Notes: generated by a model from the letters alone, not told the origin. A DNA stretch of 64,000 nucleotides from an uncultured Coriobacteriaceae bacterium (GCA_948439405.1 CAOJNB010000002.1:62001-126000); one strand, 5' to 3'. Positions 8,177-15,722 are shown, numbered from the stretch's first letter. Numbers and translations are program-made.

Positions 8177-9070
8177 CTACTCCGGCGCGCGCTCCGCGCA
8201 GGCGTCCCAGAGGCTCTGCCGGTCCTCGTCGGACATCGAGGCGATGACCTCGTTCACGGTGTCGAGCAGGCCCTGCGGGTCGTCCTTGACGACGGCGACG
8301 CACGGGTCGACGCCCGGGGTGTCGAAGCCCTTGCCGTCCTCGAAGGTCACGACGACGTAGTCCGGGTAGGTCTCCTCGTAGACGTTCTTGTTGTTCTCGT
8401 CCACGACGACGCCGTCGACCGTGCCCTGGATGAGGCGGGCGATGGAGTCGGGGATGTTGTCGACCGGGTCGAGGTGGTTGACCTCGGGGATCTGGTCGAC
8501 GACGGAGTCGGGCAGCGACGACTTCTGGCCCAGGATCGAGGCGCCGCGGAAGTCCTCGAGGCTCGTGGCGTCGGCGTACTCGGAGTCCTTGGCGACCATG
8601 ATGCCGACGCCGGAGCTCAGGTACGGGTCGGAGAAGTCGACGGACTCCTTGCGCTCCTCGGTCGCGGACATGCCCGAGCAGATGGCGTCGATCTGGCCGT
8701 TCTGCAGGGCGGCGATCAGGCCGGTGAAGGCGATGTTGATGACGACGGGCTCCTTGCCGAGGGCCTCGGCGATCTTCTTCATGAGCTGGATGTCGTAGCC
8801 GTCGGCGTACTGGCCCTCGAGGTTGTCGATCGGGAGGGTGTACTCGGTCTCGGTGCCCTGCTTCCACTCGTAGGGGGCGTAGGACGCCTCGCAGCCGAAG
8901 CGGATGACGTTCTCGTCCGCGGACGCGCTGCCCGCCGCGGAGCCCTCGGCCGCCTCGTCGGAGCCCGAGGAACAGCCCGCGAGCGCCGTCATGAGCGCGG
9001 CGCCCCCGATCAGCTTCACGAAGCCGCGGCGCGACAGCGCCCCCGTCGCCATGTCCGTGAGACCTGCCAT
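8177..9070 (-). CDS. Amino acid ABC transporter substrate-binding lipoprotein, Tat-type signal
   Basis: This extracytoplasmic receptor of the importer has a family-3 solute-binding fold (297 residues). The N terminus has a twin-arginine pair (SRRGFVKLIGG, residues 13-23) and a lipobox LAGC with Cys33, so it is probably exported by Tat and lipidated. The binding-domain hallmarks are IRFGCEASYAPYEWK, GYDIQLMKKIAEALG and SGMSATEERKESVDFSDPY. Translation starts at an ATG with a perfect AAAGGAGG. It is the first gene of the six-gene operon, behind an AT-rich regulatory region. Confidence 0.92.
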   Translation of the reverse strand: MAGLTDMATGALSRRGFVKLIGGAALMTALAGCSSGSDEAAEGSAAGSASADENVIRFGCEASYAPYEWKQGTETEYTLPIDNLEGQYADGYDIQLMKKIAEALGKEPVVINIAFTGLIAALQNGQIDAICSGMSATEERKESVDFSDPYLSSGVGIMVAKDSEYADATSLEDFRGASILGQKSSLPDSVVDQIPEVNHLDPVDNIPDSIARLIQGTVDGVVVDENNKNVYEETYPDYVVVTFEDGKGFDTPGVDPCVAVVKDDPQGLLDTVNEVIASMSDEDRQSLWDACAERAPE

Positions 9071-9100
9071 GCCGTCCTCCTTTGTTCGAGACTCATTTGC

Positions 9101-9190
9101 ATATTCATGCTGCCCTATGCGGATTGCAGCATATTGACTATCGCATTACGGGAAAGTAACGCAATACTTTGTCACGCTAAAGTAACAAAG
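9101..9190 (-). promoter_or_regulatory. AT-rich promoter/operator region of the amino-acid transport operon
   Basis: This is the only AT-rich patch nearby. It carries an inverted repeat ATGCTGC (9107-9113) / GCAGCAT (9126-9132), an imperfect inverted repeat GCATTAC/GTAACGC (about 9144-9163), CTTTGT/ACAAAG (9167-9190), and a direct repeat AAAGTAAC at 9153-9160 and 9180-9187. Several nested sites suggest regulation by one or two dimeric repressors or activators. No regulator gene is adjacent. Confidence 0.5.
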
Positions 9191-9267
9191 GGGTCTTGGC
9201 AGGCGTTCGGCGCGCGAACCGAGGCGCGGACGGGCGGGCAGGCCGCGAGGAAGTGGGTCGGGTGAGG

Positions 9268-9705
9268 TCAGCCGCGACGAGCGGCCCGCTCGTCCTCGAG
9301 CCAGGCGGCGAAGGCGGTTCCCGGGGCGACGCCGTCCTCGCGGTCGGCGACCGGCTCATACTCGCAGGTCGCTTCGTAGCTGCCACCGTCGTTGCGCCAG
9401 TGCCCGCGGATCTGGGTGGGACAGGCGCGTCCGGCCCGCTCGCACAGCTCGCGCAGTCCGGCCAAATCCTGCGCGGCCAGGCCCATCACCTGGAGCAGGA
9501 TCGACCTGTCGGCCACGACGGCGTCGAGACGCTCGAGCTCGCCGCCGCGCTCGACGAAGGCGTTGAACGAGGTCATCGTCCCCTCGATCGCGCCGAACAC
9601 GTACACGTCGCCGATCCCGCCCCTGCCCTCGCAGGCCTCGAGCACAAGGTCGACGAGGCCGAGCTGGACGTCGGCGAACTCGTCTTCGAAGGTGCGCTCC
9701 CCCAT
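9268..9705 (-). CDS. Uncharacterised acidic protein
   Basis: A 145-residue protein of unknown family with an alternating beta/alpha look. It has a GDVYVFGAIEGTMTSFNAFVERGGELERL region and a C-terminal strand-rich part containing GSYEATCEYEPVADREDG. It has no signal peptide or membrane segment. I chose the ATG at 9705 because AGGGAGG lies six bases upstream; an upstream extension to 9729 has no such site. It has its own transcription unit between the transport operon and a small acetyltransferase-like gene. The layout recalls YezG/DUF600-like immunity proteins, but the match is too weak to claim. Confidence 0.6.
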   Translation of the reverse strand: MGERTFEDEFADVQLGLVDLVLEACEGRGGIGDVYVFGAIEGTMTSFNAFVERGGELERLDAVVADRSILLQVMGLAAQDLAGLRELCERAGRACPTQIRGHWRNDGGSYEATCEYEPVADREDGVAPGTAFAAWLEDERAARRG

Positions 9706-9803
9706 GGCGTGCCTCCCTGGTCGTCGCATGCCGCGGCCCGCGAGGAGCGGGCCGTCCTATCCTAGGAGGTCGCGTCCATCGGGATCCCCCGGACGGAGAC
9801 ACC

Positions 9804-10073
9804 ATGACCGACACCGTACGCATCGTCGACCACGATCCCGTCGCCCCGTTCGAGGAGGGGCTGCTCACCCAGCTCGCCGCCTGCCCATGGGAGGCCGGCC
9901 GCCAGCTCGCCGCGAACGTCGAGCGCGGCGCAGGCGAGATTCTCGTCGCCTCGTCGATGGCGGAGCGCGGCTTCTATGCGGCCTGCGGCTTCCGCGAGGT
10001 CGGCGAGGCGACGGCGTTCTGGGGAGAGCCCGTCATGGTGTGCGCGCTCCCCTGCGGCCCGGACGCCTCCTAG
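9804..10073 (+). CDS. Short GNAT-acetyltransferase-like protein, possibly a remnant
   Basis: The last 35 residues (AERGFYAACGFREVGEATAFWGEPVMVCAL) look like the end of a GNAT N-acetyltransferase, where the FY-x-x-x-GF motif closes the acetyl-CoA fold. The 89-residue product is far too short for the full domain and lacks the acetyl-CoA pyrophosphate loop. The first 50 residues are unrelated to the canonical GNAT start. It may be a decayed or rearranged gene, or a small protein with another job. Confidence 0.45.
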   Translation: MTDTVRIVDHDPVAPFEEGLLTQLAACPWEAGRQLAANVERGAGEILVASSMAERGFYAACGFREVGEATAFWGEPVMVCALPCGPDAS

Positions 10074-10156
10074 CCCTCACCGCCCGACGCGTCTCCGGAG
10101 GTTCGGAGTCGGAGGGCGCCCATACTGGGGATAGGGCGTCGTGAGGAGATGGTCCC

Positions 10157-11611
10157 ATGAGCGTGCTCGCCGCCTATGCCGTTCCGCACCCGCCGCTCGC
10201 CGTACCGGGCGTCGGCCGCGGTCGCGAGGAGGGAATCGCCGCCACGGTCGCGACCTTGCGCGAGGTGGCGCGCCGCATCCGCGAGCTCGAGCCGGAGACG
10301 ACCGTCGTCTCGAGCCCGCACGCCACCGCCTACCTCGACTACCTGCACCTCTCGGGCGGCCGGGGCGCGCGGGGCACCTTCGCGAGCTTCGGCGACGCGG
10401 CCGACGGCAGCGAGGTGGCCTACGACCGCGAGCTCGTGGGGGCCGTCTGCGAGCTCGCCGAGCGCGAGGAGCTCGCCGCCGGCACCGCGGGCGAGCGCAT
10501 CCCCGAGCTCGACTGGGGCGTGCTCGTCCCCCTCCACTTCGTGCAGGAGGCCTACGAGGAGGCGCGCCGCGCAGGTCGCGAGCCTGCCCCCTACCGCGTC
10601 GTGCGCACCGGCATCTCGGGGCTCTCGCCCGCCGACCACTATCGCCTGGGGCAGCTCGTGGAGCGCGCCGCCGACTCGCTCGGCCGCCGCGTCGTCCACG
10701 TCGCCTCGGGAGACCTCTCCCACAAGCTCGAGGAGGACGGTCCCTACGGCTTCGCGCCCGAGGGCCCCGTCTTCGACGAGCTCGCGTGCCGGGCCTTCGA
10801 GTCGGGCGACTTCCTCGCGCTGCTCGCGGCCGACCCCTCGCTGTGCGAGCGGGCGGCGGAGTGCGGGCTGCGCTCGTTCCAGATCATGGCAGGCGCGCTC
10901 GACCGCACGCCCGTCCGCTGCGAGCTGCTCAGCCACGAGGGGCCGTTCGGCGTGGGCTACGCCGTGGCGGCCTTCACGCCGGAGGGGCCGGCCGGCAGCG
11001 ACCCCGAGCGCGCCTTCGGCGAGCGCTACGGGCGATGGCACGCGGCCGAGCTGCGACGCGTGCGCGATTCCGAGGACCCCTGGGTGCGCCTCGCGCGGAC
11101 GCAGGTGGAGGCCTGGGTGCGCGAGGGCCGGCGCCTCGACCCGGCGCGCGACCTGCCCGCCGAGCTCGCGGCGGCGCTGCCCGACGAGCTCTCCCGGCGC
11201 CGCGCGGGCGCCTTCGTCTCCCTCAAGACGGGAGGCAGCCTGCGCGGCTGCATCGGGACGATCCTGCCCTCGCAGCGGAGCCTCGCCGAGGAGATATGCG
11301 CGAACGCCGTGGCAGCGGCCTCGCGCGACCCGCGCTTCCCGCCGGTGCGCGAGGAGGAACTCGGCGACCTCGTCTACGACGTGGACGTGCTCTCCGCGCC
11401 CGAGCCCGTCGCCGGCCCCGCCGAGCTCGACCCCGCGCGCTACGGCGTGATCGTGAGCGCGCCCGACGGGCGGCGCGGCCTGCTGCTGCCCGACCTCGAC
11501 GGCGTCGACACCGTCGAGGAGCAGGTGCGCGTCGCCGCCTCGAAGGGCGGGATCGACCCGGACGAGCCCGGCGTCTCCTACGAGCGCTTCGTCGTGGAGC
11601 GGCACACGTGA
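10157..11611 (+). CDS. AmmeMemoRadiSam system protein: LigB-like domain fused to AMMECR1
   Basis: This two-domain protein has 484 residues. Residues 1 to about 280 resemble the LigB/class III extradiol dioxygenase-like (Memo-like) fold, beginning MSVLAAYAVPHPPLAVPGVG with conserved histidines and an ASGDLSHKL motif. Residues about 295-484 are an AMMECR1 domain with its invariant LRGCIGT motif and FVSLKTGGS before it. In many bacteria these are separate genes of the AmmeMemoRadiSam set, whose biochemical role is unknown. The radical SAM member follows with a 4-nt GTGA overlap, so the products are made together. Confidence 0.88.
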   Translation: MSVLAAYAVPHPPLAVPGVGRGREEGIAATVATLREVARRIRELEPETTVVSSPHATAYLDYLHLSGGRGARGTFASFGDAADGSEVAYDRELVGAVCELAEREELAAGTAGERIPELDWGVLVPLHFVQEAYEEARRAGREPAPYRVVRTGISGLSPADHYRLGQLVERAADSLGRRVVHVASGDLSHKLEEDGPYGFAPEGPVFDELACRAFESGDFLALLAADPSLCERAAECGLRSFQIMAGALDRTPVRCELLSHEGPFGVGYAVAAFTPEGPAGSDPERAFGERYGRWHAAELRRVRDSEDPWVRLARTQVEAWVREGRRLDPARDLPAELAAALPDELSRRRAGAFVSLKTGGSLRGCIGTILPSQRSLAEEICANAVAAASRDPRFPPVREEELGDLVYDVDVLSAPEPVAGPAELDPARYGVIVSAPDGRRGLLLPDLDGVDTVEEQVRVAASKGGIDPDEPGVSYERFVVERHT

Positions 11612-12492
11612 GCGCCCCGGACGCCACGTCTGTCGCCATCTGCGACGCGTGCCCGCGCCGCTGCCGGCTCGCCGAGGGCGCGCTCGGGTGGTGCCGGGCG
11701 CGCCGCAGCGTGGACGGGCGCGTGGTCCCGGAGGGCTACGGGCGCCTCACCTCGATCGCGCTCGACCCCGTCGAGAAGAAGCCCCTCTCCCGCTTCATGC
11801 CGGGCATGCTCGTCCTCTCGGTGGGCGGCTACGGGTGCAACCTGCGCTGCCCCTTCTGCCAGAACGCGACGATCTCGCAGGTGGGGTCGACGGGCGTCGG
11901 CTGGCGCGAGGTCGCGCCCGACGAGCTCGTGGCCCTCGCCGTCGCAGAGCGCGAGCGCGACGCCCGCGTCGCGGGCATCGCCTACACCTACAACGAGCCG
12001 CTCGTCTGCTGGGAGTACGTGCGCGACTGCGCGCGGCTCGCACACGAGGCCGGCCTCGCGAACGTGGTCGTCACCAACGGCTGCGTGGAGCCGGGCGTGC
12101 TCGACGCGCTCGACGGCCTCGTCGACGCCGCCAACGTGGACCTCAAGGGATTCGACGCCGCCTCCTACGACGCCCTCGGCGCCCCGCCCGGCGCCTGGGA
12201 CCGCGTCCGGGGCACGATCGCGCGGCTCGCAGCCGACCCCCGCTGCCACCTCGAGGTGACGACCCTCGTCGTGCCGGGGATGAGCGACTCGGAGGAGGGC
12301 GTGGACGTCGCGGCGCGCTGGCTCGCCTCGCTCGACGGCGGGCGAGGGCGCGAGGAGGTCACCTACCACCTCACCCGCTTCTTCCCGCGCTGGCGCATGG
12401 CGGACGCGGCGCCCACGCCCGTGCCCGTGGTGCGTCGCCTCGCCGAGGTCGCCGCGCGCCACCTCGACCACGTGCGCGTCGGCAACTGCTAG
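11608..12492 (+). CDS. AmmeMemoRadiSam system radical SAM enzyme
   Basis: A 294-residue radical SAM protein related to pyruvate-formate-lyase activating enzymes. The iron-sulfur motif is GYGCNLRCPFCQN (CxxxCxxC) near residue 75, preceded by a cysteine-rich N terminus (CDACPRRCRLAEGALGWCRAR) that probably binds an extra cluster. AYTYNEPLVCWEY and NVDLKGFD are typical of this subfamily. The GTG start overlaps the stop of the LigB-AMMECR1 gene. The target is not known; the family name describes co-occurrence of the three domains. Confidence 0.92.
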   Translation: MSAPDATSVAICDACPRRCRLAEGALGWCRARRSVDGRVVPEGYGRLTSIALDPVEKKPLSRFMPGMLVLSVGGYGCNLRCPFCQNATISQVGSTGVGWREVAPDELVALAVAERERDARVAGIAYTYNEPLVCWEYVRDCARLAHEAGLANVVVTNGCVEPGVLDALDGLVDAANVDLKGFDAASYDALGAPPGAWDRVRGTIARLAADPRCHLEVTTLVVPGMSDSEEGVDVAARWLASLDGGRGREEVTYHLTRFFPRWRMADAAPTPVPVVRRLAEVAARHLDHVRVGNC

Positions 12493-12518
12493 CGGGACGG
12501 GACGGCAGGCGCGGGCGC

Positions 12519-13349
12519 CTAGGCCTCCGCGACGCTGCCGACGTGCAGGTAGCCGACGCACTCGCCCAGCTCGTCCCGCAGCAGGGAGAAGGCGTCCGTG
12601 CCGGTGCAGTGGAACGTGAGGTAGCGCGCTCCCCGCTCGGCGAGCTCGCGCGCCATGCCGCGTGTGAGCGCGGGGTCCTCGACGGAGCCGCCGCTCGGGT
12701 CCGTCAGGTGCATGCCGGCCACGACGACGTCCATCGGCGCGCCCGCGATCTCCTCCGCGGCGTCCATGATGTTGAGGATGCCCCCATGCGAGCAGCCCGA
12801 CACGAGCACGTGCCTGCCGCCCTCGCGCACGAGGAGGCTCCGCTCGTGCGAGAAGTCGTCCGGGACGAGCCCTCCGTCGCCGAGCGCCATGAGGCGCCGG
12901 TTCGAGCGCGCAATCTCGTGGTCGCGGCGCCGCGCCGTGAACAGCAGGAGCCCGTCGCCCAGCTCGTGGCGCTCCCCCACCCGCACGACGCGCGGGTCGT
13001 CCGCGAGCGACGGGTCGATGCCGATGCCGTGGTTGCGCTCCGGCGTCCCGCTCGCGAACGTGCCGAAGGCGCCCTCGCGGACGTAGACCTTCGTCCCGCG
13101 CCCGCTCGTAGCCTCGAGGAAGGCCGCGAGCCCGCCGCCGTGGTCGTAGTGCCCGTGCGAGAGCACGGCGAGGTCCGCGGAGGCGGCGTCGACGCCGAGG
13201 GCGCGGGCGTTGTCCAGGAACGAGGCGTCCGGTCCCATGTCGAACAGGACGCGCCGCCCGTCGTCGAGCTCCAGGAAGAGGCTCAGGCCGTGCTTCGCCA
13301 CGAGCCGGCTCGAGGGCGTGCAGTTCTCCATGAGGACCGTGATGCGCAT
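12519..13349 (-). CDS. MBL-fold metallo-hydrolase (COG1237-like)
   Basis: A cytoplasmic metallo-beta-lactamase-fold protein of 276 residues. The metal motif is LSHGHYDHGGGL (HxHxDH), followed by VSGCSHGGILN and VVAGMHL as later metal-ligand strands, and FHCTGTDAF near the end. Start TVLMENCTPSS and the order of motifs match the COG1237 group, related to the ribofuranosyl-aminobenzene phosphate synthase-like hydrolases; substrate unknown. The ATG at 13349 follows GGGAGGGGAAG; the frame is open upstream but arginine-rich and non-conserved in character. It converges on the radical SAM gene. Confidence 0.85.
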   Translation of the reverse strand: MRITVLMENCTPSSRLVAKHGLSLFLELDDGRRVLFDMGPDASFLDNARALGVDAASADLAVLSHGHYDHGGGLAAFLEATSGRGTKVYVREGAFGTFASGTPERNHGIGIDPSLADDPRVVRVGERHELGDGLLLFTARRRDHEIARSNRRLMALGDGGLVPDDFSHERSLLVREGGRHVLVSGCSHGGILNIMDAAEEIAGAPMDVVVAGMHLTDPSGGSVEDPALTRGMARELAERGARYLTFHCTGTDAFSLLRDELGECVGYLHVGSVAEA

Positions 13350-13440
13350 GGGGCTTCCCCTCCCGATCGGAGCTCGCGCCCATTGTAGGGATGGGGGTCC
13401 GGGGCGGCCGTCGCTCGAACCGCCTCCCACGACCCGGCGG

Positions 13441-13514
13441 GAAGTTCGTTGTCGTTTCGTGACGGGATTCCTGGCGCCCCAATCGAATCTCATTCCCAAA
13501 CGACAACCAAGTTC
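13441..13514. repeat. Palindromic repeat, family A copy 1
   Basis: An imperfect palindrome of about 74 bp with arms containing CGTTGTCGTTT and its complement AAACGACAAC. It lies in the 328-bp gap between the MBL gene and the divergent AbiEi/DUF559-like gene. Related copies are at 14740-14809, on the other side of that gene, and 36789-36857. I see nothing else coding in this gap. Confidence 0.75.
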
Positions 13515-13677
13515 GGGCGCTAGCCACGACCGACCTCCTGAGCCGCATTTGGGTCCCTCCCGCCGCGCCACCCCGTCGGACGCTCCCTCGGAGCGTCGGC
13601 ATCGCGCCAGGGGCAGGTCCCGATCGGGTCACGGCGCATGCGTAGGCTCCGTGGACAGGCGAGCGGGAAGGGTTGGG

Positions 13678-14685
13678 ATGGGACATGGCTTTCACCGTGG
13701 CACGGACGAGAGGCTAGGACGCCTCCTGTCCGCCGCGGAGGATCGGGGCGAGGCGCTCGTCGCCCTCGACCCCTCCACGAGGAGCGCCCTCGAACGGCGC
13801 AGGGGGCTCGGCGTCTCGAGGATCGCGCCTCGCGTCTACGCGCGCACCGACTACTGGGAGTCCCTGTCGCCGCGCGCCCGAGGCGTCGTCGTGCTGCGGG
13901 CGCTCGCGCGAAAGCATCCGAGGTGGACGTTCTGCTCGACGTCGGCCGCCCTCGCATGGGGACTGTACGTATCCCATGCGCGACTGCGCGTCGTGCACGT
14001 CGTCGGGGCCCGGCGAAGGCCGTCCGTCCGCGAGGGCATCATGGTCGTCGCGCATGGCGCAGCCCTGGAAGAGGTGAGGGCGGGCGAGGTCCGCAGCGCG
14101 CACGGCCTTCGCATGACCCGGCTGCTTCGCACCGTCCTCGACGCCACGTGCGCGCTCCCGTTTCCCGAGGCTCTGGCCGTCGCCGACTCGGCCATGAGGT
14201 TCTACGGCGTGGGACGCGAGGGGCTCTCCGCGTTCGTGGGGGAGCACGGTCGGGGGCGGCACGGTGCGTCAATCGCTCGAAGGGCAGTCGAGCATGCCGA
14301 TCCACGCAGCGAGAACGGGGGCGAGTCCGTGGTCCGCGGCCTCATGATCGAACTCGGATTCGCGGTACCAGAGCTCCAGGTCGAGATTCCGGACCCACTC
14401 GGAGGTCCGACGTATCGCGTCGACTATCTCTGGCGGCTGGACGGGGGACGCCGCGTCATCGGTGAGCTGGACGGCATGGCGAAGCTCATGTCTGACGCAC
14501 GAACCTCCCCGGAAGCGACCGCGCGCCGCATCCGCAACGAGCGAACGCGCGAGGCGCGCCTCACGGTCGGCGGGACGAGCGTCATGCGGATACCGAGCTC
14601 GGTCATCGGCAGCCCCCGGGAGCTGGAACGCATCCTCGAGGCGTACTCGATTCCCCGAACCCACCCACGATGCAGACACGCATGA
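13678..14685 (+). CDS. AbiEi-like winged-helix protein with DUF559/Vsr-like nuclease-fold C-terminus
   Basis: The 335-residue product resembles large actinobacterial proteins annotated as AbiEi-family antitoxin-like. Residues about 10-100 form a predicted winged helix with SRIAPRVYARTDYWESLSP and FCSTSAALAWGLYVSHARLR. The middle carries GLRMTRLLRTVLDATCALPFPEALAVADSAMR, typical of these proteins. The C-terminal domain has YRVDYLW, then VIGELDGMAKL and an arginine-rich helix, the D...ExD layout of DUF559/very-short-patch-repair-like nuclease folds. No AbiEii-type toxin gene is adjacent. The ATG at 13678 is chosen because coding character begins there; the ribosome-binding site is weak. The gene is bracketed by two family A palindromes. 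Confidence 0.7.
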   Translation: MGHGFHRGTDERLGRLLSAAEDRGEALVALDPSTRSALERRRGLGVSRIAPRVYARTDYWESLSPRARGVVVLRALARKHPRWTFCSTSAALAWGLYVSHARLRVVHVVGARRRPSVREGIMVVAHGAALEEVRAGEVRSAHGLRMTRLLRTVLDATCALPFPEALAVADSAMRFYGVGREGLSAFVGEHGRGRHGASIARRAVEHADPRSENGGESVVRGLMIELGFAVPELQVEIPDPLGGPTYRVDYLWRLDGGRRVIGELDGMAKLMSDARTSPEATARRIRNERTREARLTVGGTSVMRIPSSVIGSPRELERILEAYSIPRTHPRCRHA

Positions 14686-14702
14686 CCGCGAGACGGCAGC
14701 CA

Positions 14703-14740
14703 TGTGCCCGCCTGAGCCATAACAAGCTCAAGCGGGCACA
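14703..14740 (+). terminator. Hairpin after the AbiEi/DUF559-like gene
   Basis: Arms TGTGCCCGCCTGAG and CTCAAGCGGGCACA pair at 13 of 14 positions around a 10-nt loop, 18 nt after the stop codon. There is no T run, and palindrome A2 begins immediately after it, so its termination role is uncertain. Confidence 0.45.
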
Positions 14741-14809
14741 CTTCGTTGTCGATTCGGAACGTCCGTCGATGAGCCTCGGCTCCTCGCGTTCCGAAACGAC
14801 AACGAGGTC
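14740..14809. repeat. Palindromic repeat, family A copy 2
   Basis: Arms of 22 bp match at 20 positions (left ACTTCGTTGTCGATTCGGAA, right the complement of ACCTCGTTGTCGTTTCGGAA), with a small inner GAGCC/GGCTC hairpin in the loop. It lies between the AbiEi/DUF559-like gene and the convergent desulfoferrodoxin gene. Confidence 0.8.
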
Positions 14810-14839
14810 ACACGGGAGCCACGGGCCAACCCACGCGAA

Positions 14840-14875
14840 GCGCCCCTCCCCATCGCAAGAAATGGGGAGGGGCGC
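14840..14875 (-). terminator. Terminator hairpin of the desulfoferrodoxin gene
   Basis: A perfect 14-bp stem GCGCCCCTCCCCAT / ATGGGGAGGGGCGC encloses an 8-nt loop, 30 nt past the minus-strand stop codon. Downstream bases on that strand begin TTCG rather than a long T run. Confidence 0.6.
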
Positions 14876-14904
14876 CGGTGCCGAGTCGTATGACGTACGA
14901 GCGG

Positions 14905-15273
14905 CTACGCCTTCCAGAGGCCGTGCAGGTTGCAGTAGGCGTACACGGTAGCGTCGCCGTCCACGACGAAGCTGGCGTGCGGCGCCTGCTCGGGAGCGAG
15001 CTTGGCGATCTGGATCTTGTCGTCGGTAACGGCGGCGATGAAGGTGATGTAGTGCTCGGGGATCATCGGGTGGTCGACGCTGCCCACGTTCACCTCGAGC
15101 TTGCCGTCGGCCTCGGTGACGACGGGGACGTGCTTCTCGACGGCGGCGTCGACGGTGTTGGCGGTGAGCAGCTCCATCTTCTCGCCGCAGCACACGGGGT
15201 TGACCTTGCCGTCCTCGATCACGACGACGATGTTGCCGCAGTGGTTGCACTTGTAGAACTTGGCCTCTGCCAT
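14905..15273 (-). CDS. dfx: Desulfoferrodoxin (superoxide reductase)
   Basis: A 122-residue two-domain superoxide reductase of anaerobes, which reduces superoxide to peroxide without producing oxygen. The N-terminal desulforedoxin-like iron centre uses Cys9, Cys12, Cys28 and Cys29. The catalytic centre has the four-histidine, one-cysteine set: His48 (EKHVPV), His68 and His74 (HPMIPEHY), Cys114 and His117 (CNLHGLW). Both centres are complete. The gene is monocistronic with its own terminator, and GAGAGAGGAAGAACC precedes the ATG. It marks the organism as an anaerobe that meets oxygen. Confidence 0.95.
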   Translation of the reverse strand: MAEAKFYKCNHCGNIVVVIEDGKVNPVCCGEKMELLTANTVDAAVEKHVPVVTEADGKLEVNVGSVDHPMIPEHYITFIAAVTDDKIQIAKLAPEQAPHASFVVDGDATVYAYCNLHGLWKA

Positions 15274-15379
15274 GGTTCTTCCTCTCTCCTTGGCCGCGTG
15301 GGCTGGTCCCGGTGCGGCCCGTGATGAAATGATACCACCTTTGTAGCAATTTATCCCGAGAACCGTCCGCGATTTCGGC

Positions 15380-15407
15380 TTGCATTTCCCGCAGCAGCCC
15401 CTATACT
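15380..15407 (+). promoter_or_regulatory. Sigma-70-type promoter of tRNA-fMet
   Basis: TTGCAT (15380-15385) and TATACT (15402-15407) are separated by 16 bp, 31 nt upstream of the mature tRNA end. Confidence 0.6.
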
Positions 15408-15437
15408 TGATAGAGCGCTACGGAGTAGCGTCCGCAT

Positions 15438-15514
15438 TGCGGGGTGGAGCAGTTTGGTAGCTCGCCGGGCTCATAACCCGGAGGTCGTAGGTTCAAATCC
15501 TGCCCCCGCGACCA
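15438..15514 (+). tRNA. Initiator tRNA-Met (CAT anticodon)
   Basis: A 77-nt cloverleaf with anticodon CAT in the loop CTCATAA. The anticodon stem has the run of three G:C pairs (CCGGG/CCCGG) that marks initiator tRNA for the ribosomal P site. The T arm is GTAGG-TTCAAAT-CCTGC and CCA is encoded. Positions 1 and 72 would be U and G rather than the usual C and A mismatch; a weak 1-72 pair still fits an initiator. Confidence 0.93.
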
Positions 15515-15523
15515 TACATGTGC

Positions 15524-15555
15524 AGCCCGGGGACTTCGGTCCCCGGGCTTTTTTC
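15524..15555 (+). terminator. Rho-independent terminator of tRNA-fMet
   Basis: A hairpin AGCCCGGGGA-CTTCGG-TCCCCGGGCT is followed directly by a run of T, ten bases after the tRNA. This is a textbook intrinsic terminator. Confidence 0.92.
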
Positions 15556-15722
15556 TATCGCAGGCTCGGCTCGCCTCGTCAGACGCCGAGAGCCAATTCA
15601 CATTGGACGGGAAGTTCGAGGACCTGTTCTGCTTCTGAGCGCGCAACGGGCTGTTTCTTGTGCGGCGTCGGGCGCTCGACGACGATGGGCGTGCGAGGGA
15701 AGGCCGGACGAGGAGGAATCCC

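Noticed and set aside
10141-11607. Upstream extension of the radical SAM gene in its own frame
   Set aside because: The frame is open to 10141, but the translation is an Arg/Ala-rich shadow of the LigB-AMMECR1 gene. The GTG at 11608 is the only start giving family-like sequence.
13678-14685. A complete AbiE toxin-antitoxin system
   Set aside because: The protein resembles AbiEi-type antitoxins only in its N-terminal part and has a nuclease-like C terminus. No AbiEii nucleotidyltransferase gene is next to it.
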